This document shows, piece by piece, positions 22,901 to 34,970 of a stretch of 64,000 nt of DNA. Location of the stretch: positions 248,001 through 312,000 of the forward strand of contig OY745782.1 of the NCBI GenBank assembly GCA_963556305.1, read 5' to 3'. How positions within the stretch are numbered: position 1 is the stretch's first letter; every line of letters begins with the position of its first letter. The position numbers and the translations under genes were made by a program. Under the pieces are notes generated by a model. The model was not told the DNA's origin, did no database searches, and saw nothing but the letters and a program-made list of their open reading frames with translations. Source of the DNA: Platismatia glauca (Eukaryota > Ascomycota > Lecanoromycetes > Lecanorales > Parmeliaceae).

Positions 22901-23420
22901 CTTACACTGAGGCACTCCCGGAAGAGGAGGTGGTGAACTTGGCGCTGGCACCGGAATCGACGGCGCGCATGACTGCCATTCCCATACTATCGGATGGCGT
23001 ATTAGTAAAGCGAAGCGTGACCATTGTGGTTTCGGACGATTACTAACCCCAGCCATTAGAGGCTACCGTCTGTGTTGTCTCTTGGCCCCAAGCATTTGTG
23101 GTAGAGATCACCGTCAATGTTCCCGGTGTCGTAGCGTATTGAGGTATCTGTGAGGCCACCAGAGTAAAAGTAGTCACATAAACTATGCTCCCGTAGTATA
23201 GAACTGTTGTGGTCAATTGCGGTGGACCTTCGTAAGTAGATAATGAACCATTTGAAACAGTGTATATGACTGGAGCAGCGGTGGGTTGAGTCTGGCAAGA
23301 GGTTATGGAACTCGGGGAAGTGGTCGCTGATGTAGACTGGGGGGCTGCCTGGACCGCATTGTAGACGAGTGCACCAGTGAAAGAACTGAGAAGCAGAGAA
23401 TGAGAAGAGCCCCAAAGCAT
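19906..23420 (-). CDS. Large secreted subtilisin-like (S8) protease with mucin-like region
   Basis: I join seven exons: 23048-23420, 22906-22986, 22770-22861, 21595-22701, 21196-21546, 20512-21124 and 19906-20456. Together they give 1055 residues with phases that agree. Residues 1-25 form a signal peptide (LLLSSFTGALVYNAVQA). Residues 30-550 are rich in Ser, Thr and Pro and contain PSIPVPAPSSPPPLPGVP and an ASHSAT-type hexapeptide array. The peptidase follows: Asp in VYIIDS (about 658), His in SKGHSIMVASKIVS (about 692), Asn in AAGNDG, and Ser in SASGTSFSAPSVAGLLA (about 872). The Ser motif is formed across the last intron. The Asp-His-Ser triad and oxyanion Asn are all visible, so activity is likely. 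The C-terminus is a Ser-rich spacer plus a compact Cys-rich tail (DTCSCYCLSYEDCGFC ... CCQCE). It is probably secreted or wall-anchored and O-glycosylated. No inhibitor_I9 prodomain is obvious. Confidence 0.82.
21879..21950. repeat. Four 18-bp tandem units in the protease gene
   Basis: Units of the form AATGGGAAGCGGTGGCGG start at 21879, 21897, 21915 and 21933 and differ by one or two bases each. On the coding (minus) strand each encodes six residues of the ASHSAT/AFHSIT type in the Ser/Thr-rich stalk. Copy number here is likely to vary between strains. Confidence 0.85.
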
Positions 23421-24889
23421 TTTGAATGCTAAGCTTCTGTCGTGCAGGAAGAACTAGTGATTTATGTCTTACTTATAGCTGAGGCTTAGCAGACTCCAGG
23501 GTCCCATCGGCAATCTTTGCGTCGTTGATACAAACCTCAGACTGCTAGACATCTAGTATCTGCCCTACAGCCTGATGCTGCAAGGAAGGAATTGCTACCG
23601 CAACAAAAGCGTCAGTACTCCAAGAATGTCCGCTTCAGCGCGTTCATGGGTCAAGCTTTTAACTCCATTCAAGTAAAGAAAAGGCACAAAAGCTTGGATC
23701 CGTAGAATGGGTAAAATCATTCATCTAGTCTTGAGCTTTTGGTTCATGATTCTTGTCAGCCCCAGATGCGGATTTCCTACTCGATAGTTACGTAGATGCG
23801 TTTGCTGATAGGTACTTGGCGTTGAGAGGGAGGGTTGGCGCTAGATCAAATGGGATTTCTGAAACTACTTACGAAAGTATCCTCTAGACGTCCTACTGAG
23901 GCGAGCAAGGCTGCAAGGGTAAGCAGGCTGATCCCTTGTAGCTGCTGTCGAGCGACGGATGACTGTCTCCATTCATCTGCAAAGAGACTCTCTCTTGCTG
24001 CTGAGCTGTCATCTTGCACACTCGACAGTCAAAACCTGCTTCTCTCCTCCTTTGGAAGCACTACCTCATCTTTGGGCCGAAGTATCATCGACATATGGTT
24101 AAGCCTGGCATGTTCAATCCAGGCAAATCCGTTTTCTGTGACGCTCTGGACCAGCAGAGGAGTGACATCGCTCACGGTTTCCGGATCTCAATGAAGATAT
24201 CGAACCCTCGTATACACGTACCTGCTGGTGCTGCCGTCTACCTAGGGACGTCGCTTTCGCTTTCTCAACGCTTTTCTCCGATGGTACTTAATTTCAACGT
24301 GGTAATGATCGTAGACTATAAGACGAAACAAGTATCGGCGGGAAGGTGTTCGTGGGCTGGGCCGGATCTACATACCACGGGTCCACGGCTGAACCATTTT
24401 CACGCGTAACGCGGAAGGCGCCAGCCCCTGTACTCGTACAGTGTTATGGATGCAGAAAAGTACTACCGGTACAACATATGCTGTATCAATATTATTGCTG
24501 TTTCACGATTATGACAATATTGTTGGTTTTCTAGCTACAAGTTCCGAGCCGATAGCAATCCTCAATTCCTCAAAGTCTTTAACGCGGGTGCAAGACAGGT
24601 ATCACCATCAATCGCCTTTTGTGCAATCGCCAATTCGCCATTTCCGGCTTTCTCTTGGCTGTACGTTTTACTTTGGGTGTTTTATCCCCCAAGTATCACT
24701 GGGTCTTCATACTTTAGGTGTACACCCCTTTGTTATACACATACATCCCCCCTTGATATGGCCATCCTCCAAAGAAGCGAGAGAAGCTCTACCGCATCAA
24801 GCTGCCTCACCAAGTTCTCTAGGAAACGCAAGTTCTCCAAGACAGGGAGCGACTCAACTGCAGCTCACGCAAAGGATGCTCTTGATCAT
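23421..24889. other. Stretch without an assignable gene
   Basis: 1.5 kb upstream of the protease gene. Frames on both strands at 23835-24420 have no recognisable domain. On the minus strand a stretch reads LVQSVTENGFAWIEHA before an in-frame stop, so a decayed gene is possible but unassigned. Confidence 0.35.
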
Positions 24890-25032
24890 GAAGCCCGCTG
24901 TTGAGAACTACGGAAGGATGATTGATTATTTTCTATGGAGGGATGTGAAGGCTACTTATATGGCCCTGTTTGCCACCTCATTTGCCACCGTGCGGAGTAG
25001 CTACAACACAGGTGCTGCAGCATTTTCAACAC
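24890..25032 (+). repeat. Dispersed gene-fragment repeat, left copy
   Basis: This encodes a short frame ending KPAVENYGRMIDYFLWRD ... FATVRSSYNTGAAAFSTPANE. The segment 24980-25032 matches 44455-44507 on the other strand at 52 of 53 bases, and the flanking 90 bases upstream are recognisably similar with small indels. It appears to be one of two degenerate copies of a small gene or element. See the right copy at 44455-44607. Confidence 0.75.
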
Positions 25033-25603
25033 CCGCAAACGAATAAAAGGCTTCGTAAGCAGCTTTCACGTGAACGCTCGAAGGGTCGCGAAGCTCAGCG
25101 CACTCCGGGACCTGTCAGTCAGGACAAGCATCGCCGTCGCTTGCGGCATCGCAGCCCTAGCAATGATGACGAGCGAGATACAGTCCAACTTGCTTCGCGT
25201 CATAAGTTAGCTTCTTGCTTTTGTTTCAAGATTACTGCTAACATTTGCAGCTGCGGCTGTTTAACCCACGCAGCGTGAGATCCACAGCCTTTCAGCCGGC
25301 AATAATAAGTTCAATTCCATTGCCTCACTCCCGTCAACGCAATTGACAATGCATCGGAGAACTGGACGAGGCCCGACTGCTGGAAATGCGCACTCATCGT
25401 ATAAGCAAGCAATGGCTGCCCGCATTCGAGACGAGCCTGCTGAGAAACCGTGTGGTGGCTTCTCGGACAGCGGCGGTCCCTTTCAAGACTACCTACAGCT
25501 CGCCACGGACGACCTCAATAACGCCGGTACCAATTACCACTGGGGCGGACAGGGTTCCAAATGCAATTTTTTGGGAGTACTCGTCAATCTTGTAGCGGGA
25601 CTA
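25033..25603. other. Stretch without an assignable gene
   Basis: 570 bp with a short plus-strand frame at 25343-25609 (88 codons) of unknown origin, adjoining the foldback repeat. I do not recognise it. Confidence 0.3.
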
Positions 25604-26134
25604 TACTGAATTGTTAGACACATACACTATGCTCTGCTCGAGGCCACCGCGGTCCCACTGTGCATAACTTTGTTCTCCCTGAGAGCCAAGATCTAAACAA
25701 CTGTGCCGACGTAATTGCAACTGCAAACGACACTGAGGCACTCTGCCTGAGTCTTCGAAACCGCGGCACTCGAATATTGCACAATGAGCCCGTAAGCCCA
25801 CTCACTTCTGAAGCACATCGCACTCGTGCACGCTCCGCTCACCCTAGCTCTCTGTCCTCAAGTGCCAATCCACATGAGGTGGAGGAGGATAATGGGAATG
25901 GAGAGCTAGGGCGAACGGAGCGTCCATGCAGAAGTGAGTGGGCTTACGGGCTCGTTGCGCAATATTCGAGTGCCACGGTTTCGAAGACTCAAGCAGAGTG
26001 CCTCAGCATCATTTGCAGTTGCAATTACATTGGCGTAGTTGTTTAAGTCTCGGCTCTCAGGGAGAGTAAAGCCATTTACAGTGGGACCGAGGCGGCCTCG
26101 AGCAAGCATAGTGTATGTGTCTCACAATTCAGTG
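25604..26134. repeat. Long foldback (inverted) repeat
   Basis: Left arm 25604-25853 and right arm 25901-26134 are inverted copies separated by about 47 bp. The outer ends are ACTGAATTGT...ACACATACACTATGCT on the left and its reverse complement on the right. Inside, both arms encode the same peptide, read plus on the left and minus on the right: LPESQDLNN or LPESRDLNN, then VIATAND(T/A)EALCLSLRNRG, then NEPVSPLTS. The right arm lacks a 16-base piece found on the left. Similarity is roughly 85-90% by eye. No target-site duplication is obvious. A transcript across it would form a hairpin of over 200 bp. The origin is unknown: a foldback element or a locally duplicated gene fragment. Confidence 0.8.
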
Positions 26135-26419
26135 TTGCTACCAGATGTGGTTCCAGCAGGATTGACTGTCCTCATACTACTGGGCATTAGCCCGACTATA
26201 TACTACTAGGTCGGTGCTCTATCCACACGTAACGAGCCTGATAAGACTTTGTACGAGCCCAGGATTACACATCGACCATAGTTATCAGCAATCTGGAGAA
26301 CATCCATGAGCTTCTGGTCTGGCCACTACACTTATTTCTATCGAAGCATTGAACTTGCAGTACGTTTTGCTGCGATGAGCAGTCCGTCGGAAGCCCGATA
26401 ATGCGCTCCCGATGGGAAA

Positions 26420-29400
26420 CTACTGACCAACCCCCTGCATCAGCCGACTGTTCCTTGCAATTGTTATCCCGATCGCCGTGGCCGTCGCACCCCCTAAAAT
26501 CTCAAAAACAGGAATCTCCGCCAAAAACTCCTTCGCGATCCACGTCCTCAGCTCGATCGCTAGCAATGAATCTACACCGTACGAGTGAAGCGGCTTGTTG
26601 GCATCGATGCCATCGCTTGAGGTCGAGAGACTTTGGGACAACTTCTTGATCAGCGCCTGCAGAACGATGGACCCGGCCTCGGAAAGCGAGCCGGCGCTCG
26701 CGAACAGGCCTCTAAAGTCGACAAAGTCCTTGGAATTCCCCGCGGAGAGGTTCTTACCGCCGTTGAACTGGTACATATGGCGAAAGAGGGGTTTGCGCAT
26801 CCAGAGCGCCTCTTCAATCCCTTTTGCATGCAGGCTTGCAGGGGTCTCAATACCCACGACCGTTTGGCAAGTTTCCATCGTCAGGATATCTAGTTCTGGG
26901 TCACAATAATAGTCGAGAAGGGCAAAAAGCTCAGTTTGTTTCAGTGGAACGTAGAGACCCGAGTCCAGCATTCGGTGCAGGAGGAACTCGTTCTCACTCA
27001 GAAAACCCTCGGAGACCATGACACCGAGGTCTATAGAGACTGCCTTTTCCCCTTGTGCGATGCGGTAGTGTGCGAGTGCGTCTTTGTATGTATTCCCGGC
27101 CGCGTAATTGGCTTGCCCCCCCTGACCTGTTATGCCACAGATGGAGGAGAGGAGGATGAAAAATTCCATGTTCTTTGGCAGAGACTTGTGAAGATTCCAC
27201 GAACAATGCGTCTTTGGGTCAGTACCTGCTCTCCAGTCTTCGTAGGACATGTTCGCAAATAAAGCATCCTATTTGGCGTTGAGCAGATGCTTTCATAGCC
27301 AGGAAATGGGAGTTGGCTTACTCTTAATACCATGCTGGCTTGAATGCATCCCACGACTGGCGGCATGGTCTCCGCGCAGTGATCGAGGACGAGTTTCAAT
27401 GCAGACGCATCAGCCATATCGCATGCCGGAGCCTCGACGCGAGCGCCTTCTGCCTCCAACGTCCTAAGAAAGGCGGTTGTTTTCTGATTTCGAACACCAG
27501 AACGCGATAACAGGATGAGGTTTCTAGCACCTCGGCTGACCATCCACCGCGCGATGCTTCGACCAAGGCCTCCAAGGCCGCCACCAATCAAGTAAGTCTT
27601 ACTCGCTTCGAAGTAGAAACTTGGCTTTGTTCTTAACGTCGTCTGAAACAACTGAGGTTAGCCTGATCGTTCCGCTGCTTTGAGAATGTACTCACGGGCA
27701 CAGGATCTTCCTTGTCGACTTCCAGTACGATTTTGCCATCGTTCTGCCCGCTTTGCATGAATCGAAACGCTTGCTCGAGTTCAGAAGTTTTGTACACGTG
27801 TAAGGGTCGAGCAGCGTGCAGCTTGTTCGCCATCACTAAGCCAAGGATCGTGTTCAAAGCTTCATGTATAAGCCATGGCCGCTCTAGCTCCATAGAAGCA
27901 ATGTCGATAGCGCTGAATGTTACGTTCTTTGCGAATTGAAACATTGGCAACTTCTGGTGCGAGAATATGTCTTTCTTCCCAATCTCGAGAAACCTTCCGT
28001 AAGGTGCAATACATTCCCAGGACGCTACCAGACCGTCACCAGCAAGAGAGTTGAGAATGATGTCCACTCCTTTGCCTTTAGTCATGCGTTTGACACCTTG
28101 AGCGAAGGACGTATCTCTGCTGTAGAAGATGTGATCCTCGGGGATAGCATAAAGCTCCATTACAAGTCTCTTCTTTTTCTTGGACCCGACAGTGGTAAAC
28201 ACTTCAGCGCCAAAGTGTTGCGCAACCTGAATAGCCGCTTGACCTGTCCCTCCCACTCCAGAGTGTATTAGTACCGACTCTGCCTTCTTTATTCTTCCGA
28301 TGTCATGTAGCGAATAGTACGCCGTGATGAACGTTGTTGGCAAGGCAGCCGCTTCGACATATGATAGCCCGTCAGGGATTCTCGCAACGTTCTGGGAGCA
28401 CGATCGTGAGAAGGATTTGTATGCATCCAAATTCGCCACGCAGACGCGTTCGCCAGGTTTGAAATCGCAGTCTTGACCGACGCGAGTAACGATGCCCGCG
28501 CACTCGCTACCAAGTCTCTTGAAACTTCCCTGTCCCAGAGCAGCAAGGCAATCCATGAAGTTCAGTCCAATAGCTTTGACCTCAACCTCCACATCATCTG
28601 GTGATAATGGCAGAGCGTAATTCGTATCTTCTACCCAACACAGGGTCTCTAGTGAGCCTGGCGACTTGATACAAATCTCCAGTGGTGGCCCTCCCCCAAA
28701 GCTTTGGATGGTAGACTGCTCCTGCAGCGTTCGTCTGAGTATTTTCCGATTTAGATCACGATCTTCAACAATTCGGTCGACATGAAGTAGTCCATCTAGC
28801 TCGGTATACGCTGGCTCACATTCCGTGTTGATCGAATTAGCAATGGTGCTCCTGAAGACCTTTAGTATGCTTTGGACATGTTGATCATCAGATGTCCCGT
28901 TGACATCGATCGCCAAGGTCACAGTCAGACTTCTGTCGCTCTCCGTGCGCAACACTCTGGCAAGACCATCTATCATCCCATATTCCGGCGATCCGGACGT
29001 GCCTCCACCTCTGGTCACCCACAATGTACCGTTAGCATATGCTAGTAAGCGTCGGAGATTATAGAATTCTTCCGGCTTCAAGTCGTAGAGAAGTGGCCTC
29101 TCAAGTTCGCATAAGAAAATGCAGAAGGCTTCGTTGAGATCATCCATCGACGCTGTTTGGCGGAGAGAAAGTATACTGTAATCGGGGACTCCCAGTGATT
29201 GCAGTTGAACCCCAAGCTGCTGCGCTACAGAGTCCTCCGCCATTCGACCTTCTGTCACGATCATGGTCTTTGGGAGGCAAAGTGAGCTTGACTGTTGCCT
29301 TGGCTCCTCAACGGCGGTTGATACGATTATACTCGATTCATGACAACTGTCGCTCTGAAAATCTCGTAGCACAACTTCACTTCCAGAAAAACCTTGATGA

Positions 29401-32400
29401 GTAAGTAGTTCATGCCATGAGCCTGTTGAGATACATGGACTCCACTGCCGGTAGTCCTCGTTTGCAAGCCACCAACCAGATAACAGGCCGAAAATAAATC
29501 CACCTCGTAGAAGTTGAGGCTCTGTTACCTCGAACAATGCAAGCTTGCCACCAGGTCTGAGAAGTTTTCGGACGTGGCCGACAGTTACGCTCAGATCCCT
29601 TGTAGCGTGCAAGACATTCGAGGCAACTATCATGTCATAGGCTCCGGCATCGAAGCCTTGCGCCACTGGATCTTTCTCGATGTCCAAAGCTCTGAAATGA
29701 ATCCTTCTGTGATCCGTGAAGTTGTTGCGAGCGTTTTCAAAGAACGACTGAGAGATATCGGTAAAGTCGTACCGATCAAAGCGCGAAGTGGCTTCCGCGT
29801 CTCCATTGTCGGCCAAAACGTTTAGAACAGAACTAGTCATACTGCCGGTTCCAGCGCCAATTTCAAGAATTCTCATCTTGGGGTTTTCGTGGGCTAGCGC
29901 GTCCAGGTAACGGCCAAATGCGTGCAAGCAATTAGTACTGTTGTTCAATTCTTGATAAAAGTCCCTAGCAAGGTCACCTTTGAACAGGAGATCCAACGGA
30001 TCGACAGCACCACCCAAGATTTGAACAAGGTTCTGTCCAACTGCAGTATATAGCTTTCCCTGTTTGTTGGCTACTGAGACCCGCTTGCAGAGGGTCTCAT
30101 AGCATTCTGGGTCTTGCAAGCTGGCCTTCCACTCAGGACGACTATGTGGCAGTTGCCCCTTCTGGAATCTCTCTAGCTGCATCCGCATCCAGTCTACGTA
30201 TCTCTGATAATTGGAGTTCAAAGTCTGTGGCTCCATCGTTGCGGTTGATTCTAAAGTCTTCGAGATGAACATTAATAAGAGTAGCGTTAAATCCTCGAAG
30301 AAGTCGACTGGTTCGGCTTGAGTTTTTTGAGCTCTTTCGCAGTACTCGAGGATCTCTGGTTGCTCTAACAGGGAAATGGCAGGTTTGCGTTCTAGATGGG
30401 AACAAAGCTGTTTTGCCCCTTCGCTAGGTAGTGCACCGACCTCAGGACTCGACACAATCGTCATATCTAGCCCGTCCATCTGCAGCAGGAGGTTTCTTCT
30501 GGCCTCGTCCAGGACAGAGATGCAAGCTTCAATCCCGCGATAGCTTCTCGGCATTGAGGTTGCTACAGCTTTGACTATACCATCACCAGGATCTCCAAGT
30601 CCAGAACTCGACACCCATAATTTTCTTATATGCGTAGGAACCATTGTTGACATCGCATCTTTGCCTTGTGTAAAGGTAGCGAAAACGAGCTGCATCATCG
30701 CATCCAGACTTGTAGGATGTATAATGTGAGCTTGTGCATTGCTGGCGTTCGCTTGAGAAATCTCCACGTCGGCGGTTGCCATCCCCCCATCATCAAAACG
30801 CACGGCTTTCAGAAGCTGGAATGTTGGACCATATCCGTATCCAAGTTCCAGCAAACGCCCATAAAGCACTTTTGAGTCAATATCATGTGTACAAGATAGG
30901 GCGGCGCCGTCATCGATCTGTCGATAATGGCGTATTTCCTCATCTGCTTCTTTCCCTTGGTCTATTTCTCCGGAGCTTTGTTGATAATCAACCTTGATAG
31001 TGCCGCGACAGTTCTCGACCCATTGGTCCCTCTCATAAACACATAGCTTGAAGTCCAACGAAGTTGAGTCCCCTTCGATGGACTCCCTCACAGGGCGGAG
31101 GTAAAACATTGTCTCAACACCTGTTGGATCGAGTGTCAAATTGAGCGGCGTATGGAAGGATACGTCTTTGATCTTGAAACCTTTGACAGTTCGACTCTTA
31201 TCAGCCATCTGGTTCGCGGCCTCGATTGCCATTACGAGCATACCAGCTGCCGGGTATAAAAGAGATCCACTAATCTGTTCAGCCAGTCAGTATTACATCG
31301 CAAGAAGAAGGTAAAACTTTGGCTGTTGATCTCTTTGCTGGGTCAGGGTTACAACATTACGGTCTCGCGCAAATGAATGACAAATTTAGATCACCGAAGA
31401 AGTAAGGTCACATACCCTGTGGTCTGCAACCCAAGGTACTTCCGATGCTTTGATTACGTTGCGCCATCGGGCTTCCAAGGGATTCCAGTCTGCTACAGGG
31501 CTCCCAAGAAGGTCAAGTCTGGGGCTGTTTCGAAATCTGAATCCTTTGCTTGTCCTGCTCTCATGCCAATACGTTTGAGTGTGATCAAAGGGATATTCAG
31601 GTAAGTCGGTCAATGGTACCAAATGATCAGAACGACCCGAAGAGCCGCCATCGATACTGTTCGACCAATGAAGATTGACAGAGTGGCCGGCGCAATGGAG
31701 ACGACCAACCATCTCTAATATTGTGTCTAATCCAGAACAATGTCTTATCAGTGTAGGAATATACCCAACGTGACTACCCCTCGTTTTGGTCCTTAGAGTA
31801 TCCCGGATAGAAGTCTGTAAAGCCGAATGAGGTCCTATCTCAAGAAGGTCGTGTGCTGCTGCAATGTTCACGTGGCTGCCATCCAGTTTTTTCTTCAACT
31901 TTTTTTCCGGATGGAATCTTATGTGCCCCAGCGCCTCTGCGAATATCACTGGCGAGACCATGTTTTCGCACCAGTATTCGCCATGACATAATTCTTGCGT
32001 GGACAGATGCGTGCCAGTAACAGAGGAGATGTACGTGGTAGATCTGGGAGCTGGATCACCGTATTCCAGGTCTTTAATCAGCGCAAGATATTCAGATGCA
32101 ATTGCATTCATCCGAGGCGAGTGATATGCGACATTGACCTTCAGTTTTCTGGCGAAGATAGATCTTCCTTTCAAGACTTCTTGAAGGTAATCGATCTGGA
32201 TCTCCCCGCCTGAGACTGTAACGTTTTTCGGGCTGTTGACACAGGCCACATGGAGATCACACGCTCCAAATTTGAGTGCTACTTGGTCGAGATAAGGCAG
32301 CACTTGAGATTCGGATAAAGGTATCGCGGACATGGCACCTCGGCTCCGATCAGATCTCACCAGAGAGTTTGCAAGGAGTCCACGATAATAGGCGACTTTG

Positions 32401-34970
32401 CATGCTGAACGACAGGACAGAGCACCAACAGAGTACCTAGAGCGATGAGATCAGCAAAATCAGTGCTGGAGTTTCTTGAACTTACGCGGCTGCTATTTCG
32501 CCCGATGAATGGCCGACAACAACGGATGGATAAACCTCGAAGCTTCTCAAAAGCTCGACCAAAGCAATTTGTAAGGCTGTGCAAAGAGGCTGGCTGAATT
32601 GCGGTTGGTCGACATTCGAAGTAGCCTTGTCTCTGAGGAGTTCATCTATTGAGGGTCAGACCTGCACCATAGCTAGAATCGAAACCATACCCATCAGCGA
32701 CCATTGGCAGCCGAAGCCATTGAAATACAGTTCTGTTTTCTGAATGCTGTCTCTGAAAACAGTGTAAGACAAGAGCTCTCTTCCCATGGCATACCACTGC
32801 GCTCCCTGTCCAGTGAAAATGAATCCGAGTTTGGGATTCGTGACGGCGCGCATAGGCTTGGACAATTTCGCTTGCATATCATGCAATTGTCCAAGTGAGC
32901 TTGCTACTATAAAAGACCTCCAAGGTAGGTTGCTTCTGCGAACACCCAATGTGAACGCGAGTTTTTCCACGTATACCTCAGCCTCCTCAGGCTGAAGAGA
33001 AAGACGGGCGAAATGCTGACCATAGACCGTACTCAGGCGATTTGATCCGCCCTCGTCTGCAGCTGACCATACCAGTACTTTCGGTGATGGAGAAGTCTGT
33101 AACCTATTGGGGAAATTTCGCGCAATCTCTTTCGTCTGCAGGCCAGGATGTTGGATGCTTAGCGCATGAGATGTGCCCTGGGCTGGTGGGTATGCGCAAC
33201 CATTGCCAGAAATGTCATGCATCACATTTGAGGGCTGCCCGCTCACTGATTCTATCAAAGGCGGATACTCTACACTACAATGTCGGCCGCTAATGTTGTG
33301 ATAGCGGAGGTAGTGACAAGCATCGTCAAGAACCGCGTGGGAGTTGGAACCACCAAAGCCGAAGGAGTTGACAGATGCTCTTCGTAGTCCATGAACGGGC
33401 CATGGAGTAGCCTTGATTGGAAACTGTTGATCATTAGGCGCATGATCCTAAACCCTGATCAGCGACAAACCTCAATCTTCAAGAAGTCCGAGTCGATATT
33501 CGGGTTCAGTGTCTCGAAATTCGTGTTTGGGGGGATGACCCCCCGTTCCAATACCAACACGGCCTTAATGAGACCCGCGAGTCCACTGGCACCTTCGAGA
33601 TGCCCTATGTTGGACTTAACAGCTCCACTAATACGATCAGCCTTGGGATCGAGCCTCAAAGATATTACTCACACATATAATGGATGTTTTGTACTTCGGT
33701 GTTCACGAAAAGCTCGTCCAAGTGCGCGCGCTTCAACGGGGTCGCCGATTGCAGTGCCGGTCCCGTGCGCTTCAAAGTACCTCGTGTAGCTCATATCCAA
33801 TCCTGCCTTCTGGTATGTTTCTCTGATCAGACTCTCCTGAGCATTTTGATCGGGTTGAGTTATTCCCGGAGTTCGGCCGTCCTGGTTGGAGCCCGTACTC
33901 CGAATCACTGCACGAATCGTATCCCCATCTCGGACTGCATCTGATAGGCGCTTGATCACAACGAAGCCAATACCTTCTCCTCGCGCATAGCCGTTGCCTC
34001 GGTGATCAAAGGAAAAGCACCGGCTATCATGAGAAAGAAAACTCATGTTCGACAAAAGAAGCATCCAGTCTGGATTGAACATTAAGTTGCAACCCGCAAC
34101 AAGGGACTTGTGATCGCGTGAGTAATGGCGACAACAAAAACTAGACTGCAATGCCTACCATATCTACATCTCCGTTACGGAGACCCTGGCAAGCAATGTC
34201 CAATGCCATCAAACTACTAGAGCATGCCGAGTCCAGATTAACACTGGGCCCAGAAAGGTTGTAAAACCAACTAAGCCTATTCGCAAGCATTGCAAACGAT
34301 GACAGACCAACAACATCGTAATTGGATCCTCGCTCCGTGTCCTTTGTGTTAAGATGCAAATAATCATTCGTGAAAGAGCCGGTGAATACAGATGTCCTAG
34401 AGCCCAGGACCTTCTCCAGCGGGATTCCAGCTAATGAAATATCATTAAAGATCAATGATTTGAAGACGAAATAACGAGAAGGCATACCATTCTCTAACGC
34501 TCTATAACTGGTTTCCAAAAGAAGCCGCTGCTGTGGATCCAATGCCGCTGCTTCAGTAGGGGATATCGAAAAGAAAGGTGCGTCAAAAGCTGATATATCT
34601 TCTTCCAGGAAGTGTCCTCCGCGTAAAGGGATCTGCTCCACGGTTAACACCAGCAAATAGCAGCAGGGGGTGTAAAATCGAAGATACAAGAGATTAGGCG
34701 TACCGAATCTTTTCTCTCCCCGTCTGGATGGTAGAATGAAGCGAGGTTCCACCGATCTTCAGGTACCTCTGTCACAGCACATCTTCCCTCCATCAACATG
34801 TTCCAGAACGATTCTGAGGATGTTGCCTTTTGAGGAAACTTTAGAGAGAGACCAACGATGGCAATAGCTTCAAGCTTGTCTTGGTCGAAGCACTCATCAT
34901 GACTATTGGGCGTTGGGTTGGTGAGATGAGATTTATCGCCATTGCATTCGTGAGACTTTTGTGGATTCAT
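26420..34970 (-). CDS. Highly reducing polyketide synthase (KS-AT-DH-cMeT-ER-KR-ACP)
   Basis: Eleven exons give 2648 residues: 34704-34970, 34488-34632, 34159-34430, 33673-34106, 33471-33627, 32691-33423, 32486-32645, 31416-32436, 27696-31274, 27322-27651 and 26420-27268. Catalytic features seen: KS Cys206 (DSACSSS), His342 (EAHGTGT) and His382 (SNIGHLEG); AT Ser716 (GHSSG); DH His1062 (DHRISGSLLYP) and Asp1254 (HPTSLDA); cMeT SAM loop LEIGAGTG at 1533; ER NADPH loop HSGVGGTGQAA near 2067; KR loop GGGLGGLG near 2278 and active Tyr2421 (NYAAGN); ACP Ser2600 (GVDSLLAIELR). No active site is visibly lost, so all reductive steps and C-methylation should be possible. There is no thioesterase, reductase or condensation domain at the C-terminus, so release must be in trans. 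The facing hydrolase gene at 36547 is the obvious candidate. The product is a methylated, largely reduced chain of unknown length. Confidence 0.95.

Noticed and set aside
26151..26280. Possible tRNA-like sequence
   Set aside because: The GGTTCCAGCAGGATT word lacks a matching T arm, anticodon arm and acceptor stem.
33628..33672. Possible break in the KS domain of the PKS
   Set aside because: A 45-nt intron (GTGAGT...TATTAG) joins LYV to GAVKSNIGHLEG exactly as in other HR-PKS proteins.
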